The notes beneath the pieces are model-generated. The model was given only the letters and a program-made list of their open reading frames with translations, had not been told where the DNA came from and did no database searches. A stretch of 17,761 nucleotides of DNA from Anaerolinea thermophila (GTDB lineage Bacteria; Chloroflexota; Anaerolineae; Anaerolineales; Villigracilaceae). The position numbers and the translations under genes were made by a program. Shown here piece after piece: positions 6,984 through 14,881 of the stretch. Location of the stretch: positions 1 through 17,761 of the forward strand of contig DYLB01000024.1 in NCBI GenBank assembly GCA_020722305.1, given 5' to 3'. Every line of letters begins with the position of its first letter. Positions within the stretch are counted from its first letter, which is position 1.

Positions 6984-7748
6984 ATGACCTTGACTCCCAA
7001 ATATACACTTGTATTGATCCGTCACGGCCAGAGCCAGTGGAACCTCGAAAACCGCTTCACCGGCTGGACCGACGTCGGCCTGACCGAAAAGGGCGAAGCG
7101 GAAGCCCGCCAGGGTGCTCAACTGCTCAAGGCCGAAGGCTATACCTTCGATATCGCTTTCACGTCTGTACTCAAGCGGGCCATCAAGACCCTGTGGATTA
7201 TGCTCGAAGAAATGGGGTTAGAGTGGATTCCCGTCGTCCGTGCCTGGCAGTTGAACGAGCGCCACTACGGCAATCTGCAAGGCCTGAACAAGGCCGAAAT
7301 GGCCGAAAAGTTCGGCGAGGCCCAGGTCAAAATCTGGCGGCGCAGCTACGATGTCCCGCCCCCGCCGCTCGATCCCGATGATCCGCGTCACCCGCGCTTC
7401 GATCCCCGCTATGCGGCTCTCTCCCCCGAAGAAGTGCCGGCGACCGAATCGCTCAAGAACACCCTGGAGCGCGTCCTGCCTTACTGGCACAGCGACATCG
7501 TCCCGGCCATCCAATCGGGCAAGCGGGTGCTGATCGCCGCTCATGGTAACAGCCTGCGCGCCCTGGTCAAATACCTCGACGACATCTCGGAGAGCGAGAT
7601 CACCGAACTCAATATCCCAACCGGCATCCCGTTGGTCTACGAATTCGACGAAGGCCTGCGTCCCGTTACGCACTACTACCTCGGCGACTCCGAAGCGGTT
7701 GCCCAAGCTGCCGCCGCCGTCGCCAACCAGGGTAGGGCAAAAAAGTAA
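6984..7748 (+). CDS. gpmA: 2,3-bisphosphoglycerate-dependent phosphoglycerate mutase
   Basis: 254 residues from the ATG at 6984, the standard dPGM length. The enzyme interconverts 3- and 2-phosphoglycerate in glycolysis and gluconeogenesis through a phosphohistidine. LVLIRHGQSQWNLENRFTGW contains the catalytic H14. The acid residue is in LNERHYGNLQGLNK (E92), and the second active-site histidine is in AAHGNSLRALVKYL (H187). The long insert DPDDPRHPRFDPRYA distinguishes true mutases from short phosphatases of the superfamily. Start choice: AGGAG at 6977-6981 is 2 nt from ATG 6984 but 8 nt from an in-frame TTG at 6990. Either would give a normal N-terminus, while the more upstream in-frame starts add non-homologous residues. 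It may be cotranscribed with the ABC ATPase gene if the hairpin between them is read through. Confidence 0.95.
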   Translation: MTLTPKYTLVLIRHGQSQWNLENRFTGWTDVGLTEKGEAEARQGAQLLKAEGYTFDIAFTSVLKRAIKTLWIMLEEMGLEWIPVVRAWQLNERHYGNLQGLNKAEMAEKFGEAQVKIWRRSYDVPPPPLDPDDPRHPRFDPRYAALSPEEVPATESLKNTLERVLPYWHSDIVPAIQSGKRVLIAAHGNSLRALVKYLDDISESEITELNIPTGIPLVYEFDEGLRPVTHYYLGDSEAVAQAAAAVANQGRAKK

Positions 7749-7775
7749 ATCGGCTTGCGAGCGCGTCACTCGTAG

Positions 7776-7814
7776 GGCCTTGTGGGTCATGCAGCCTGCA
7801 AGGCCTTCATTTTT
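7776..7814 (+). terminator. Predicted intrinsic terminator after phosphoglycerate mutase gene
   Basis: GGCCTTG (7776-7782) pairs perfectly with CAAGGCC (7799-7805), followed by TTCATTTTT (7806-7814). It sits 27 nt after the stop codon and 34 nt before the next promoter hexamer, so it separates the two transcripts. The loop of 16 nt is long. Confidence 0.5.
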
Positions 7815-7847
7815 CCCATTCCGCAACACGTTCCACGCATCAGGCAT

Positions 7848-7853
7848 TACAAT
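7848..7853 (+). promoter_or_regulatory. Predicted -10 element, leaderless promoter of the FAD/Fe-S oxidase
   Basis: TACAAT is followed by CTCCCC and ATG at 7860, again a 6-nt gap and no Shine-Dalgarno sequence. The segment just upstream (7822-7837) carries the CGCAACACGTTCCACG repeat also found inside this gene at 10122-10137. Confidence 0.55.
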
Positions 7854-7859
7854 CTCCCC

Positions 7860-10800
7860 ATGTCCCTCCCCCCCGACTTCATTGCCGAACTCCGCAAACA
7901 CTTCACCGGCGATATCCGCCTCGACCTGGCCAGCCGCATCCTTTACAGCACCGACGCCAGCATCTACCAGCTCGAGCCGCTGGGAGTCGTCCTGCCTCGC
8001 ACCCAAGACGACCTGCAGGCCGCGGTCGAACTGGCCGCCAGGTACCGCGTGCCGATTTTGCCGCGTGGATCGGGTTCGTCCCTCGCCGGCCAAGCCATTG
8101 GACACGCCCTCATCTTGGACCTGTCGCGTGACCTCGACCGGATCGTGGATCTCAATCCCGAGGCGCGTACCGCTACCGTCGAGCCGGGCGTCGTTCTCGC
8201 GACCCTCAACCGGGCTGCCGCCAAACATGGCCTAACCTTCGGCCCCGACCCGGCTTCCGCGGAACGCGCCACGATCGGCGGGATAATTGGCAACAATGCC
8301 ACCGGCGCCCATTCCATCCTCTACGGCATGACCGCCGACCACCTCGTTTCTGCCGAGGTCCTCCTGGCTGACGGTTCGCTCGCCACTTTTGGCGAAGTCG
8401 GTCTCGACCGCGCCCGCCAGATCGCCGCCGACGCGCGCCCAACGCCGGGATTTTCCCTCACGCCGCTCGATACTCCTGCCTCGCTCGAAGCGGCCTTTTA
8501 CACGGCCGCTCTCCACATCCGCGATAAATACGCCGAAGACATCCGAGCCAATTACCCGCGCGCCTGGCGCAACTCAGCCGGTTATCGCCTCAACTATCTC
8601 TTGCCCTGGTCACCCTCCCAGCCGCCCCAATGGGCTGATGACTGGTCGCTCGTCCCTGGCCACTACCCCCCGGTTCGCCCTTCGACCTTGAACCTTGCGC
8701 CGCTTTTGGCCGGTTCCGAAGGGACGTTGGCTGTCCTCCGCCGCGCTACTCTCAATCTGGTTCCCAGGCCGAAGCACACCGTCTTGGCGGCGCTGTCTTA
8801 CGACTCGGTCATCGCTGCCTGCGAGGACGTGTCGCGCCTGCTGACCTTTGCCCCGTCTGCGGTCGAACTCATCCCACAGATGCTCATCCGCCTGGCACGT
8901 GATGTGCCCGCCTACGCCCGCCAAATGGATTTCGTGGACGGCGATCCGGTCGCGTTGTTGGTGGTCGAGTTCGCCGGTGAAAATTTGGCGCATTTGACCG
9001 CCCAGGCGCGCTCGCTCGGTCATTCTGTGCGTGTAATCACAGAGGAAGATGCCCAAAAGCGGGTGTGGAATGTCCGCAAAGTGGGGCTGGGGATATTCGA
9101 TTCGCGTCCCGCCTCCGCCCGGCCGATCGCCTTCATCGAGGATTGCGCCATCCCGGTCGAGCATTTGGGCGAGTTCGTTGGGGAAGTGGAACGCATCCTG
9201 GCGGCCCACAACACCTACGCAGCTTTCTACGCCCACGCCTCGGCGGGATGCCTGCACATCCGCGCCCTGCTTGACCTACGCACCGGGGAGGGAGTCCGCC
9301 ACCTGCGCTCGATTGCGGAGGCCGTTCTGTCGCTGGCGTTGCGGCTCGGCGGGGCGATGTCCTCGGAACACGGCGACGGGTTGGTCCGCTCCGAGTGGCT
9401 GAAGCAGACCTACGGGGAGTCCGTTTTCGGGGCGTTCGAGCTGCTCAAACGGGCCGCGGATCCCCAGTCCATCCTGAACCCGGGCAAGATCGTCTCTGCT
9501 CCGCCCATGGATGCCAACCTGCGCTACGGCGAGGGGTATCGAGCGTCTGCCTGGACGCCATCCCTGGATTTCTCCCGCAACGGCGGGCTGGCCGCGGCCA
9601 TCGAACAATGTAACGGCCAGGGAGTTTGCCGTAAGGATTCAGGCGTGATGTGTCCCTCCTTCCAGGCCACCCGGGACGAAATGCACTCCACCCGCGGCCG
9701 CGCCAACCTGCTGCGGGCTATGATTTCTAATCCGGCATTGCGAAACACGCAACACGCACCAGATAGAGCGAATTCCGCATTTCGCAGCGAGCCGCTTTCG
9801 AGAATGGTCGCCTCTGCCCTCGACCTCTGCCTCGCTTGTAAGGGCTGCAAGGCCGAATGTCCTAGCGGCGTGGACATGGCCAAGCTCAAGTACGAATTCC
9901 TGCACGAGTATCACAAGACCCACCCAAGAAAACTGCGGGATTACCTGTTCGCGTATATCAACCATCTTGTCCCGCTCGCGGCGGCCTTCGCGCCCCTTTC
10001 GAACCGTTTCGTAGCCATCCCTGCCATCAAAAAGTTGCTTCACCTTGCCCAAAACCGCCCCTTTCCGCAAATACGCACTACGCACCACGCCCCATATCAT
10101 CCCGAAACAGTGCGGAGTGGACGCAACACGTTACACGATTCCGTCCTCTACCTCCCCGACACCTTCACCCGCTACTTCGAACCCGAAATCGAACGGGCCG
10201 CTCTGACCGTCCTGGCCGCCTGCGGCGTGGAAACCAGGCCGTTGTCCAGCCTTGGTGCCGGGCGGACGCTCATCTCCAAGGGTTTCCTGGATGCTGCGCG
10301 TAACCATTTAGATAAACTGCTGGACGAAATTCGACATCTCGACCCGGAAGGGGAACTGCCCATCGTCGGGATCGAACCCTCCGAGCTGTACACCCTGCGA
10401 GACGAACTGCCGGATCTGTTGCCTGGCCGCCGCGTCGAATGCGACTCGCTGGCCTCCCGCGCCTGGACGGTCGAAGAGTTCCTCGTCCGACCCGGTGTGG
10501 ATGGTCAAGCACGGATATTGCGGATAGCCAATATATCTAAAACAGTCCAAAATTCCAACAACCACAAAAAAGAAAAAATCCACTTACACGGGCACTGCTA
10601 CCAAAAAGCCCAGCCACCATCCGCCGACGGGTTCGCCATAGGGCAGGAGGCTTCCGCCGAATTGCTGCGCACGCTCGGCTTCGCAGTGGAAATCATCCCT
10701 TCCGGCTGCTGCGGCATGGCCGGGGCCTTTGGCTACGAAGCCGAACATTACGAGGTTTCGATGCAGGTGGGGGAGCTGATCCTGTTCCCCTCTCTGCGTC

Positions 10801-10916
10801 AAGCCCGCGGCCTGATCGCCGCGCCCGGCACTTCCTGTCGCAGCCAGATTGCAGACGGGACGGGCATGGCCGCCAGCCACCCTGTAAAGATCATTGCGGA
10901 TTGGTTATCGCTCTGA
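7860..10916 (+). CDS. Fused FAD-linked oxidase / Fe-S oxidoreductase (GlcD-GlcF, YdiJ-like)
   Basis: 1018 residues from ATG 7860, chosen because TACAAT ends 6 nt before it. The N-terminal half is a PCMH-type FAD-binding domain (ILPRGSGSSLAGQAIG at about 70-85; FGPDPASAERATIGGIIGNNATG) followed by the FAD-oxidase C-terminal domain ending SSEHGDGLVRSEW and LNPGKI. The second half has the CNGQGVCRK...MCPSF cluster (C584 onward), a classical 4Fe-4S motif CLACKGCKAECP (C657, C660, C663, C667) and two CCG-type sites, HLHGHCYQKA (C913) and GCCGMAGAFGYE (C950, C951). Such fusions oxidise D-2-hydroxyacids (D-lactate, glycolate, D-2-hydroxyglutarate) and pass electrons to the respiratory chain. Exact substrate is unknown. 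Three stretches at about residues 622-649, 734-761 and 881-907 look like repeat-derived or low-GC inserts between conserved blocks. Confidence 0.92.
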   Translation: MSLPPDFIAELRKHFTGDIRLDLASRILYSTDASIYQLEPLGVVLPRTQDDLQAAVELAARYRVPILPRGSGSSLAGQAIGHALILDLSRDLDRIVDLNPEARTATVEPGVVLATLNRAAAKHGLTFGPDPASAERATIGGIIGNNATGAHSILYGMTADHLVSAEVLLADGSLATFGEVGLDRARQIAADARPTPGFSLTPLDTPASLEAAFYTAALHIRDKYAEDIRANYPRAWRNSAGYRLNYLLPWSPSQPPQWADDWSLVPGHYPPVRPSTLNLAPLLAGSEGTLAVLRRATLNLVPRPKHTVLAALSYDSVIAACEDVSRLLTFAPSAVELIPQMLIRLARDVPAYARQMDFVDGDPVALLVVEFAGENLAHLTAQARSLGHSVRVITEEDAQKRVWNVRKVGLGIFDSRPASARPIAFIEDCAIPVEHLGEFVGEVERILAAHNTYAAFYAHASAGCLHIRALLDLRTGEGVRHLRSIAEAVLSLALRLGGAMSSEHGDGLVRSEWLKQTYGESVFGAFELLKRAADPQSILNPGKIVSAPPMDANLRYGEGYRASAWTPSLDFSRNGGLAAAIEQCNGQGVCRKDSGVMCPSFQATRDEMHSTRGRANLLRAMISNPALRNTQHAPDRANSAFRSEPLSRMVASALDLCLACKGCKAECPSGVDMAKLKYEFLHEYHKTHPRKLRDYLFAYINHLVPLAAAFAPLSNRFVAIPAIKKLLHLAQNRPFPQIRTTHHAPYHPETVRSGRNTLHDSVLYLPDTFTRYFEPEIERAALTVLAACGVETRPLSSLGAGRTLISKGFLDAARNHLDKLLDEIRHLDPEGELPIVGIEPSELYTLRDELPDLLPGRRVECDSLASRAWTVEEFLVRPGVDGQARILRIANISKTVQNSNNHKKEKIHLHGHCYQKAQPPSADGFAIGQEASAELLRTLGFAVEIIPSGCCGMAGAFGYEAEHYEVSMQVGELILFPSLRQARGLIAAPGTSCRSQIADGTGMAASHPVKIIADWLSL
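9734..9777. repeat. In-frame repeat-like insert 1 in the FAD/Fe-S oxidase gene
   Basis: The stretch contains AACACGCAACACGCACC and encodes NPALRNTQHAPDRANSAFR, between the conserved RGRANLLRAMI and the region before the CLACKGC cluster. The ACACGCA unit recurs at 7822-7837, 10072-10090 and 10122-10137. Confidence 0.45.
10061..10140. repeat. In-frame repeat-like insert 2 in the FAD/Fe-S oxidase gene
   Basis: It holds TACGCACTACGCACCACGC (10073-10091) and CGCAACACGTTACACG (10122-10137). The latter matches 15 of 16 bases of the copy at 7822-7837 just before the gene. It encodes a His/Thr/Arg-rich linker between the Fe-S domain and the first CCG domain. Confidence 0.5.
10508..10586. other. AT-rich in-frame insert in the FAD/Fe-S oxidase gene
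   Basis: A sharply AT-rich stretch in a GC-rich gene encodes RILRIANISKTVQNSNNHKKEKIH just before the HGHCYQK iron-sulfur motif. It starts with an ATATTG...CAATAT inverted pair (10515-10520 and 10529-10534). Base composition differs clearly from flanking codons. Confidence 0.5.
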
Positions 10917-10945
10917 TTTTCGAATTGGAATCCCCTTCACGATGC

Positions 10946-10970
10946 TACAATATTATTGTCTCGAAGAGGA
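10946..10970 (+). promoter_or_regulatory. Promoter -10 and Shine-Dalgarno of the cyclase-like gene
   Basis: TACAAT at 10946-10951 with a weak TTGGAA 15 nt upstream would start a transcript near 10958. GAGGA at 10966-10970 lies 5 nt before ATG 10976. These support the 10976 start over the in-frame ATG at 10901, which overlaps the preceding gene. Confidence 0.55.
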
Positions 10971-10975
10971 AATCC

Positions 10976-13900
10976 ATGCGTCAACTCGTCCCCACCTTTA
11001 TTTTGGAAAAGATCAATGCCGGGGAAGATCGGGGAAAACTCAAAGCGGCCACCATGTTTGCGGACCTCTCTGGCTTTTCCTCCATGGCGGATGCCCTGGG
11101 GAAACTAGGGCATCACGGTTCCGAGATGCTGGCGGCCCTGATGCAGTCCGTCTTCGAGCCGCTGGTCAGCAGCGTTTACGCCCAGGGCGGGTTTGTAGTG
11201 GGATTTGCAGGCGATTCGATTACCGCCGTGTTTTTGGATGAAGGTCCGGTCTCGCCCATTTTGCGTTGCGTTTCAGCCGCAACCCAAATCAAAAAGCATT
11301 TTGCCGAGCATACTACTTACTCAGTTGCTTCAGACAGTTTCAAGGTTTCGATCAAGATCGGCTTGTCATACGGGGAGGTCTTATGGGAAATCTTCCGCTC
11401 CGCCGACGGGCGCAAGGCCACCTATTGTTTTCGCGGTGAGGCATTGGAGATGTCCGCCCTGGCCGAGCATCGCGCCAGACCCGGCGAATTATGGCTGCAC
11501 GAGTCGATTTGCCGTCACCTGGCAAACGACGTGACCGGGACCTGGCAGGACGACTTCTTCAAACTCGAAACTTTCACCAACGCTGCTCCAGAGGCGCCCC
11601 TGCCCGACTTGCCTTCCCGAACCGAGCAGGTGGAGCAATTTTTCTCGGAAGCCATCATCAACCTGACCCATCGCGGCGAGTTCCGTCCGGTGGTCAATGT
11701 CTTCATTGACATATCCCTGGATGTGCAGCAAGGCGATAACCTGGCGGCGTTCATCGAGGCAGTCTTCTCGCTCCAGGAGCTGTACGGCGGCTTTTTCCTG
11801 CGTCCCGATTTCGGCGACAAGGGAGCCAACTTGCTCATCTTCTGGGGTGCGCCGGTCGCTTACGAAAACGACATCGAACGCGCCCTCAATTTCCTGTTGG
11901 CGCTCCAATCCAAGACCGACATGTCGTTTTCTGCCGGGGTAAGCTATCGCCTGGCTTATTCCGGGTTCATCGGGGCGAAACACCGCGAAGATTACACCAG
12001 CTACGGCTGGGGGATCGCCCTGGCTGCCCGTATGATGAAATCGGCCAAAAAGGGCGAAATCTGGGTTGATGGGGAGGTCGTCCAACGCGTCTCCGACAGT
12101 TTCAAGTTCAGCGAGCCTGAAGCGCGTGAATTCAAAGGCTTTGCCACCCCGCAAAATGTCTACCTGCTCATAGGCCGCAATGAAGTCTCCGAGGAGGGCT
12201 ATCACGGGGCTTTCGAGGGCCGTTCCCGCGAATTGGATGCCCTGAACGATTTCGTTTCCCCGTTGTGGCAATCCCGGTTCGCAGGAATCATGATCGTTAA
12301 GGGCGACCCGGGTGTCGGCAAGAGCCGCCTGGTCTACGAGTTCAAAGTCTCCAAGGCCCTGGCTGGCCGCGAGGTCCGCTGGGCCTTTTGCCAGGCCGAG
12401 GGGATCATCCGCAACTCGCTCAACCCGTTTCGTTACTGGCTGCGGAATCGGTTCAGCATCAGCAGCACCAGTAGTGACGAGGAGAACCGCGAACGATTTT
12501 TCAGGCTCATCGAACAAATTGCCGCTTCCACGCCGGACGAGGAGCTGCGCCGCGAACTCCTGCGCACCCGTTCATTCATTGGGGCGTTACTCAACCTGTC
12601 CTGGGATGGTTCGCTTTACAGCCAGTTGGACGCCAAGGAACGCTACCAGAACACCTTCATCGCCTTGAGTGTATTGCTGCGCTGTGAGAGTTTACAGCGC
12701 CCCCTGATCCTGCATCTCGACGATGCCCATTGGGCCGATGACGATACGCGAGACTTTTTGCCTTACCTCGTCCGCACGCTGACTGCCGACGAAAACCGGC
12801 ACTACCCGATAGCGATCCTCGCCACGCTCCGCCCGGAGGGGGAACCTGTCATGCCGGTGGACGCGTTCCCGGTTAGGGAGCTGGCCCTGGGCGGCCTGGA
12901 CGAGGCATCACTCGAACAGATGTCGAGCAAGGCCCTCGGCGGCCCCGTATCCCCAGACCTGGTGGATTTCCTCCGCAAGCGGGCCGAGGGCAACCCGTTC
13001 TTCGTCGAGCAGGCACTCCAATACCTGCGTGAGAACGAGCTGATCGTCCGCCGCGGCGGCGTCTTCGACCTGGCCGACACTGGCCAGGTGGACCTGCTTT
13101 CGACCGACATCCAATCCATCCTGGTCGCCCGCCTCGACAGGTTGACGCGGGAGGTGCGCGAGGTGGTCCAGTCTGCGGCGGTGCTGGGACGCGAGTTCGA
13201 GATCCGCTTGCTGGCCGAAATGCTCCACGACGGCGGCCTTCCAGGGAAGGTGCGCCAGGCGGAAGAGTCCGACATCTGGTTCCCGTTGAACGAGATCCGT
13301 TATATTTTCAGGCACGCCCTGATGCGCGACGCGGCCTACTCGATGCAGTTACGCTCCCGCCAGCGCCAGTTGCACGGCCTGGCTGTGGATGCGCTCGAAA
13401 AACTGTACGCCGACGACCTCACCCCCTATTTCGGCGAACTGGCATATCACTCCGAGCGAGCCTACCAGATCGAAAAAGCCCGCAAATACCTGGAACTGGC
13501 CGGCGATGTGGCCCGCGACCAGTACCAGAACGCCCAGGCATTGGATTACTACAAACACGCCCTGCGCTTTACGCCGGAAGACGATCTGGAGAAACGCTAC
13601 CAGTTGCACCTCAACCGCGAGAAGATCCTCGCTCACTGGGACCAACGCGAAGAGCAGGTGCGCGAGTTGGACACTTTGCAGGCCCTGGCCGACAGGATTG
13701 GAGACCCGGACAAACTAATCCAGGCCAGGCTGCGCCGGGCCAATTACGTGGGGTATATCGGCGATTACCACTTAGCTCGGGAACTTGCCGGGGAAGCCTT
13801 GCAGACGAGTCTCCAGATCGGGCGCTATGACCTGGTCGGCGAAGCCTATTTATTGATGTGTGATGCGCTCTTTCACCAGGGAGCCTTCAGCGAGGCCATC

Positions 13901-14881
13901 GAAAACGGGAATGCCGGGGTGGAGTTGGCCCGGGAGCACGGCCTGGTCAAAAACGAGGCCCAATTATTGAACATGATCGGGATGGCCGTGCTGGAAACCG
14001 AACCGGGCCGCGCTTCCATCTATTTCGAACAGGCGCGGAAAATTTTCAAGGGGTTGGGCGACATCAGTAACCTGTTGATGCCCACCAACAATCTGGGCCA
14101 ACTGGCCGGGATGCGGGCAGATTTCTCGTCCGCCCAAAAATATTTCGAGGAGGCCCTGGCCCTGACCCGTGAAATCGGCAACCGCAAAGGCGAATCCGTT
14201 TTATTGAACAATCTGGGCTGGATTGCCGGCTTGCAGGGAGATTACCGCAAGGCGCGCCGGTTCTCTGAGCGCAACCTGCTGGTCTGTCGTGAAGCTGGTG
14301 AGCGTTACGCCGAAATCTATACCTTGATCAACCTGAGCGCCTATGCGGAGGCTTTGGAGGATTTCGAGGCGGCCATCAAATACGCCGAACAAGGGCTGGA
14401 ATTGGCCCGCCAGTCCGGCGAGGCCAGCGGGGAGGCCTGGGCGTTGACCTACCTGGGCCATACCTTGTTTGCGGTGGGTCAGTTCGAACGCGCCCAGGAC
14501 TGTTACCGGGCAGCGGTCCAGATCCGCCGGGGGCTGGACCAGGGCGTGCTCGAAACGGAACCGGCTGCCGGGTCCGCACGCACCGCTTTATTCCTGGGCG
14601 AGGAATCCCTCGCCAGGGAAACGGTCGAGCGCGTCCTGTCCTTCATCCAGAAAGATGCCAGCCTCGAAGGCACCGACCAGCCCATCCGGGTTTACCTGAA
14701 CTGTTACCTGGTGCTGACCGCCCTGAACGATCCACGGGCTGGGAACATTCTCGCCCAGGGGTGTGAGTTGTTAAATACCCGTGCCGCTGGCATTGCGGAT
14801 GCGGCGGCACGGGAGATGTTCCTGGAAGGCGTATCCTTCCACCGGGAAATTATGTTAGTCTGGAAGGCAAACAGCTCCTAA
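10976..14881 (+). CDS. Soluble adenylyl cyclase-like protein: two cyclase domains, STAND ATPase, TPR
   Basis: 1301 residues from ATG 10976. Cyclase homology domain 1 (about 20-200) has FADLSGF (D30) and GGFVVGFAGDSITAVF (D80), the two metal-binding aspartates. Domain 2 (about 236-398) has FGDKGANLLIFWGAP and HREDYTSYGWGIALAARMM. A P-loop ATPase follows: FEGRSREL, Walker A GDPGVGKS (443-450), Walker B LILHLDDAHWAD (D582, D583). The rest, from about 820, is helical TPR-type repeats (for example ARKYLELAGD, ALALTREIGNRKGESVLLNNLG). This order equals mammalian ADCY10 and related bacterial proteins, which make cAMP. The lysine expected before FAGD is glycine (G76), and the transition-state asparagine is alanine (A348), while R352 remains. 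Activity is therefore uncertain; it may be a signalling scaffold or regulator. It appears cytoplasmic, with no signal peptide or membrane segment. Its stop overlaps that of the next, convergent gene. Confidence 0.88.
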   Translation: MRQLVPTFILEKINAGEDRGKLKAATMFADLSGFSSMADALGKLGHHGSEMLAALMQSVFEPLVSSVYAQGGFVVGFAGDSITAVFLDEGPVSPILRCVSAATQIKKHFAEHTTYSVASDSFKVSIKIGLSYGEVLWEIFRSADGRKATYCFRGEALEMSALAEHRARPGELWLHESICRHLANDVTGTWQDDFFKLETFTNAAPEAPLPDLPSRTEQVEQFFSEAIINLTHRGEFRPVVNVFIDISLDVQQGDNLAAFIEAVFSLQELYGGFFLRPDFGDKGANLLIFWGAPVAYENDIERALNFLLALQSKTDMSFSAGVSYRLAYSGFIGAKHREDYTSYGWGIALAARMMKSAKKGEIWVDGEVVQRVSDSFKFSEPEAREFKGFATPQNVYLLIGRNEVSEEGYHGAFEGRSRELDALNDFVSPLWQSRFAGIMIVKGDPGVGKSRLVYEFKVSKALAGREVRWAFCQAEGIIRNSLNPFRYWLRNRFSISSTSSDEENRERFFRLIEQIAASTPDEELRRELLRTRSFIGALLNLSWDGSLYSQLDAKERYQNTFIALSVLLRCESLQRPLILHLDDAHWADDDTRDFLPYLVRTLTADENRHYPIAILATLRPEGEPVMPVDAFPVRELALGGLDEASLEQMSSKALGGPVSPDLVDFLRKRAEGNPFFVEQALQYLRENELIVRRGGVFDLADTGQVDLLSTDIQSILVARLDRLTREVREVVQSAAVLGREFEIRLLAEMLHDGGLPGKVRQAEESDIWFPLNEIRYIFRHALMRDAAYSMQLRSRQRQLHGLAVDALEKLYADDLTPYFGELAYHSERAYQIEKARKYLELAGDVARDQYQNAQALDYYKHALRFTPEDDLEKRYQLHLNREKILAHWDQREEQVRELDTLQALADRIGDPDKLIQARLRRANYVGYIGDYHLARELAGEALQTSLQIGRYDLVGEAYLLMCDALFHQGAFSEAIENGNAGVELAREHGLVKNEAQLLNMIGMAVLETEPGRASIYFEQARKIFKGLGDISNLLMPTNNLGQLAGMRADFSSAQKYFEEALALTREIGNRKGESVLLNNLGWIAGLQGDYRKARRFSERNLLVCREAGERYAEIYTLINLSAYAEALEDFEAAIKYAEQGLELARQSGEASGEAWALTYLGHTLFAVGQFERAQDCYRAAVQIRRGLDQGVLETEPAAGSARTALFLGEESLARETVERVLSFIQKDASLEGTDQPIRVYLNCYLVLTALNDPRAGNILAQGCELLNTRAAGIADAAAREMFLEGVSFHREIMLVWKANSS

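Noticed and set aside
6079..8228. Long minus-strand frames opposite the ABC ATPase and phosphoglycerate mutase genes
   Set aside because: Shadows of well-conserved genes; no independent start signals.
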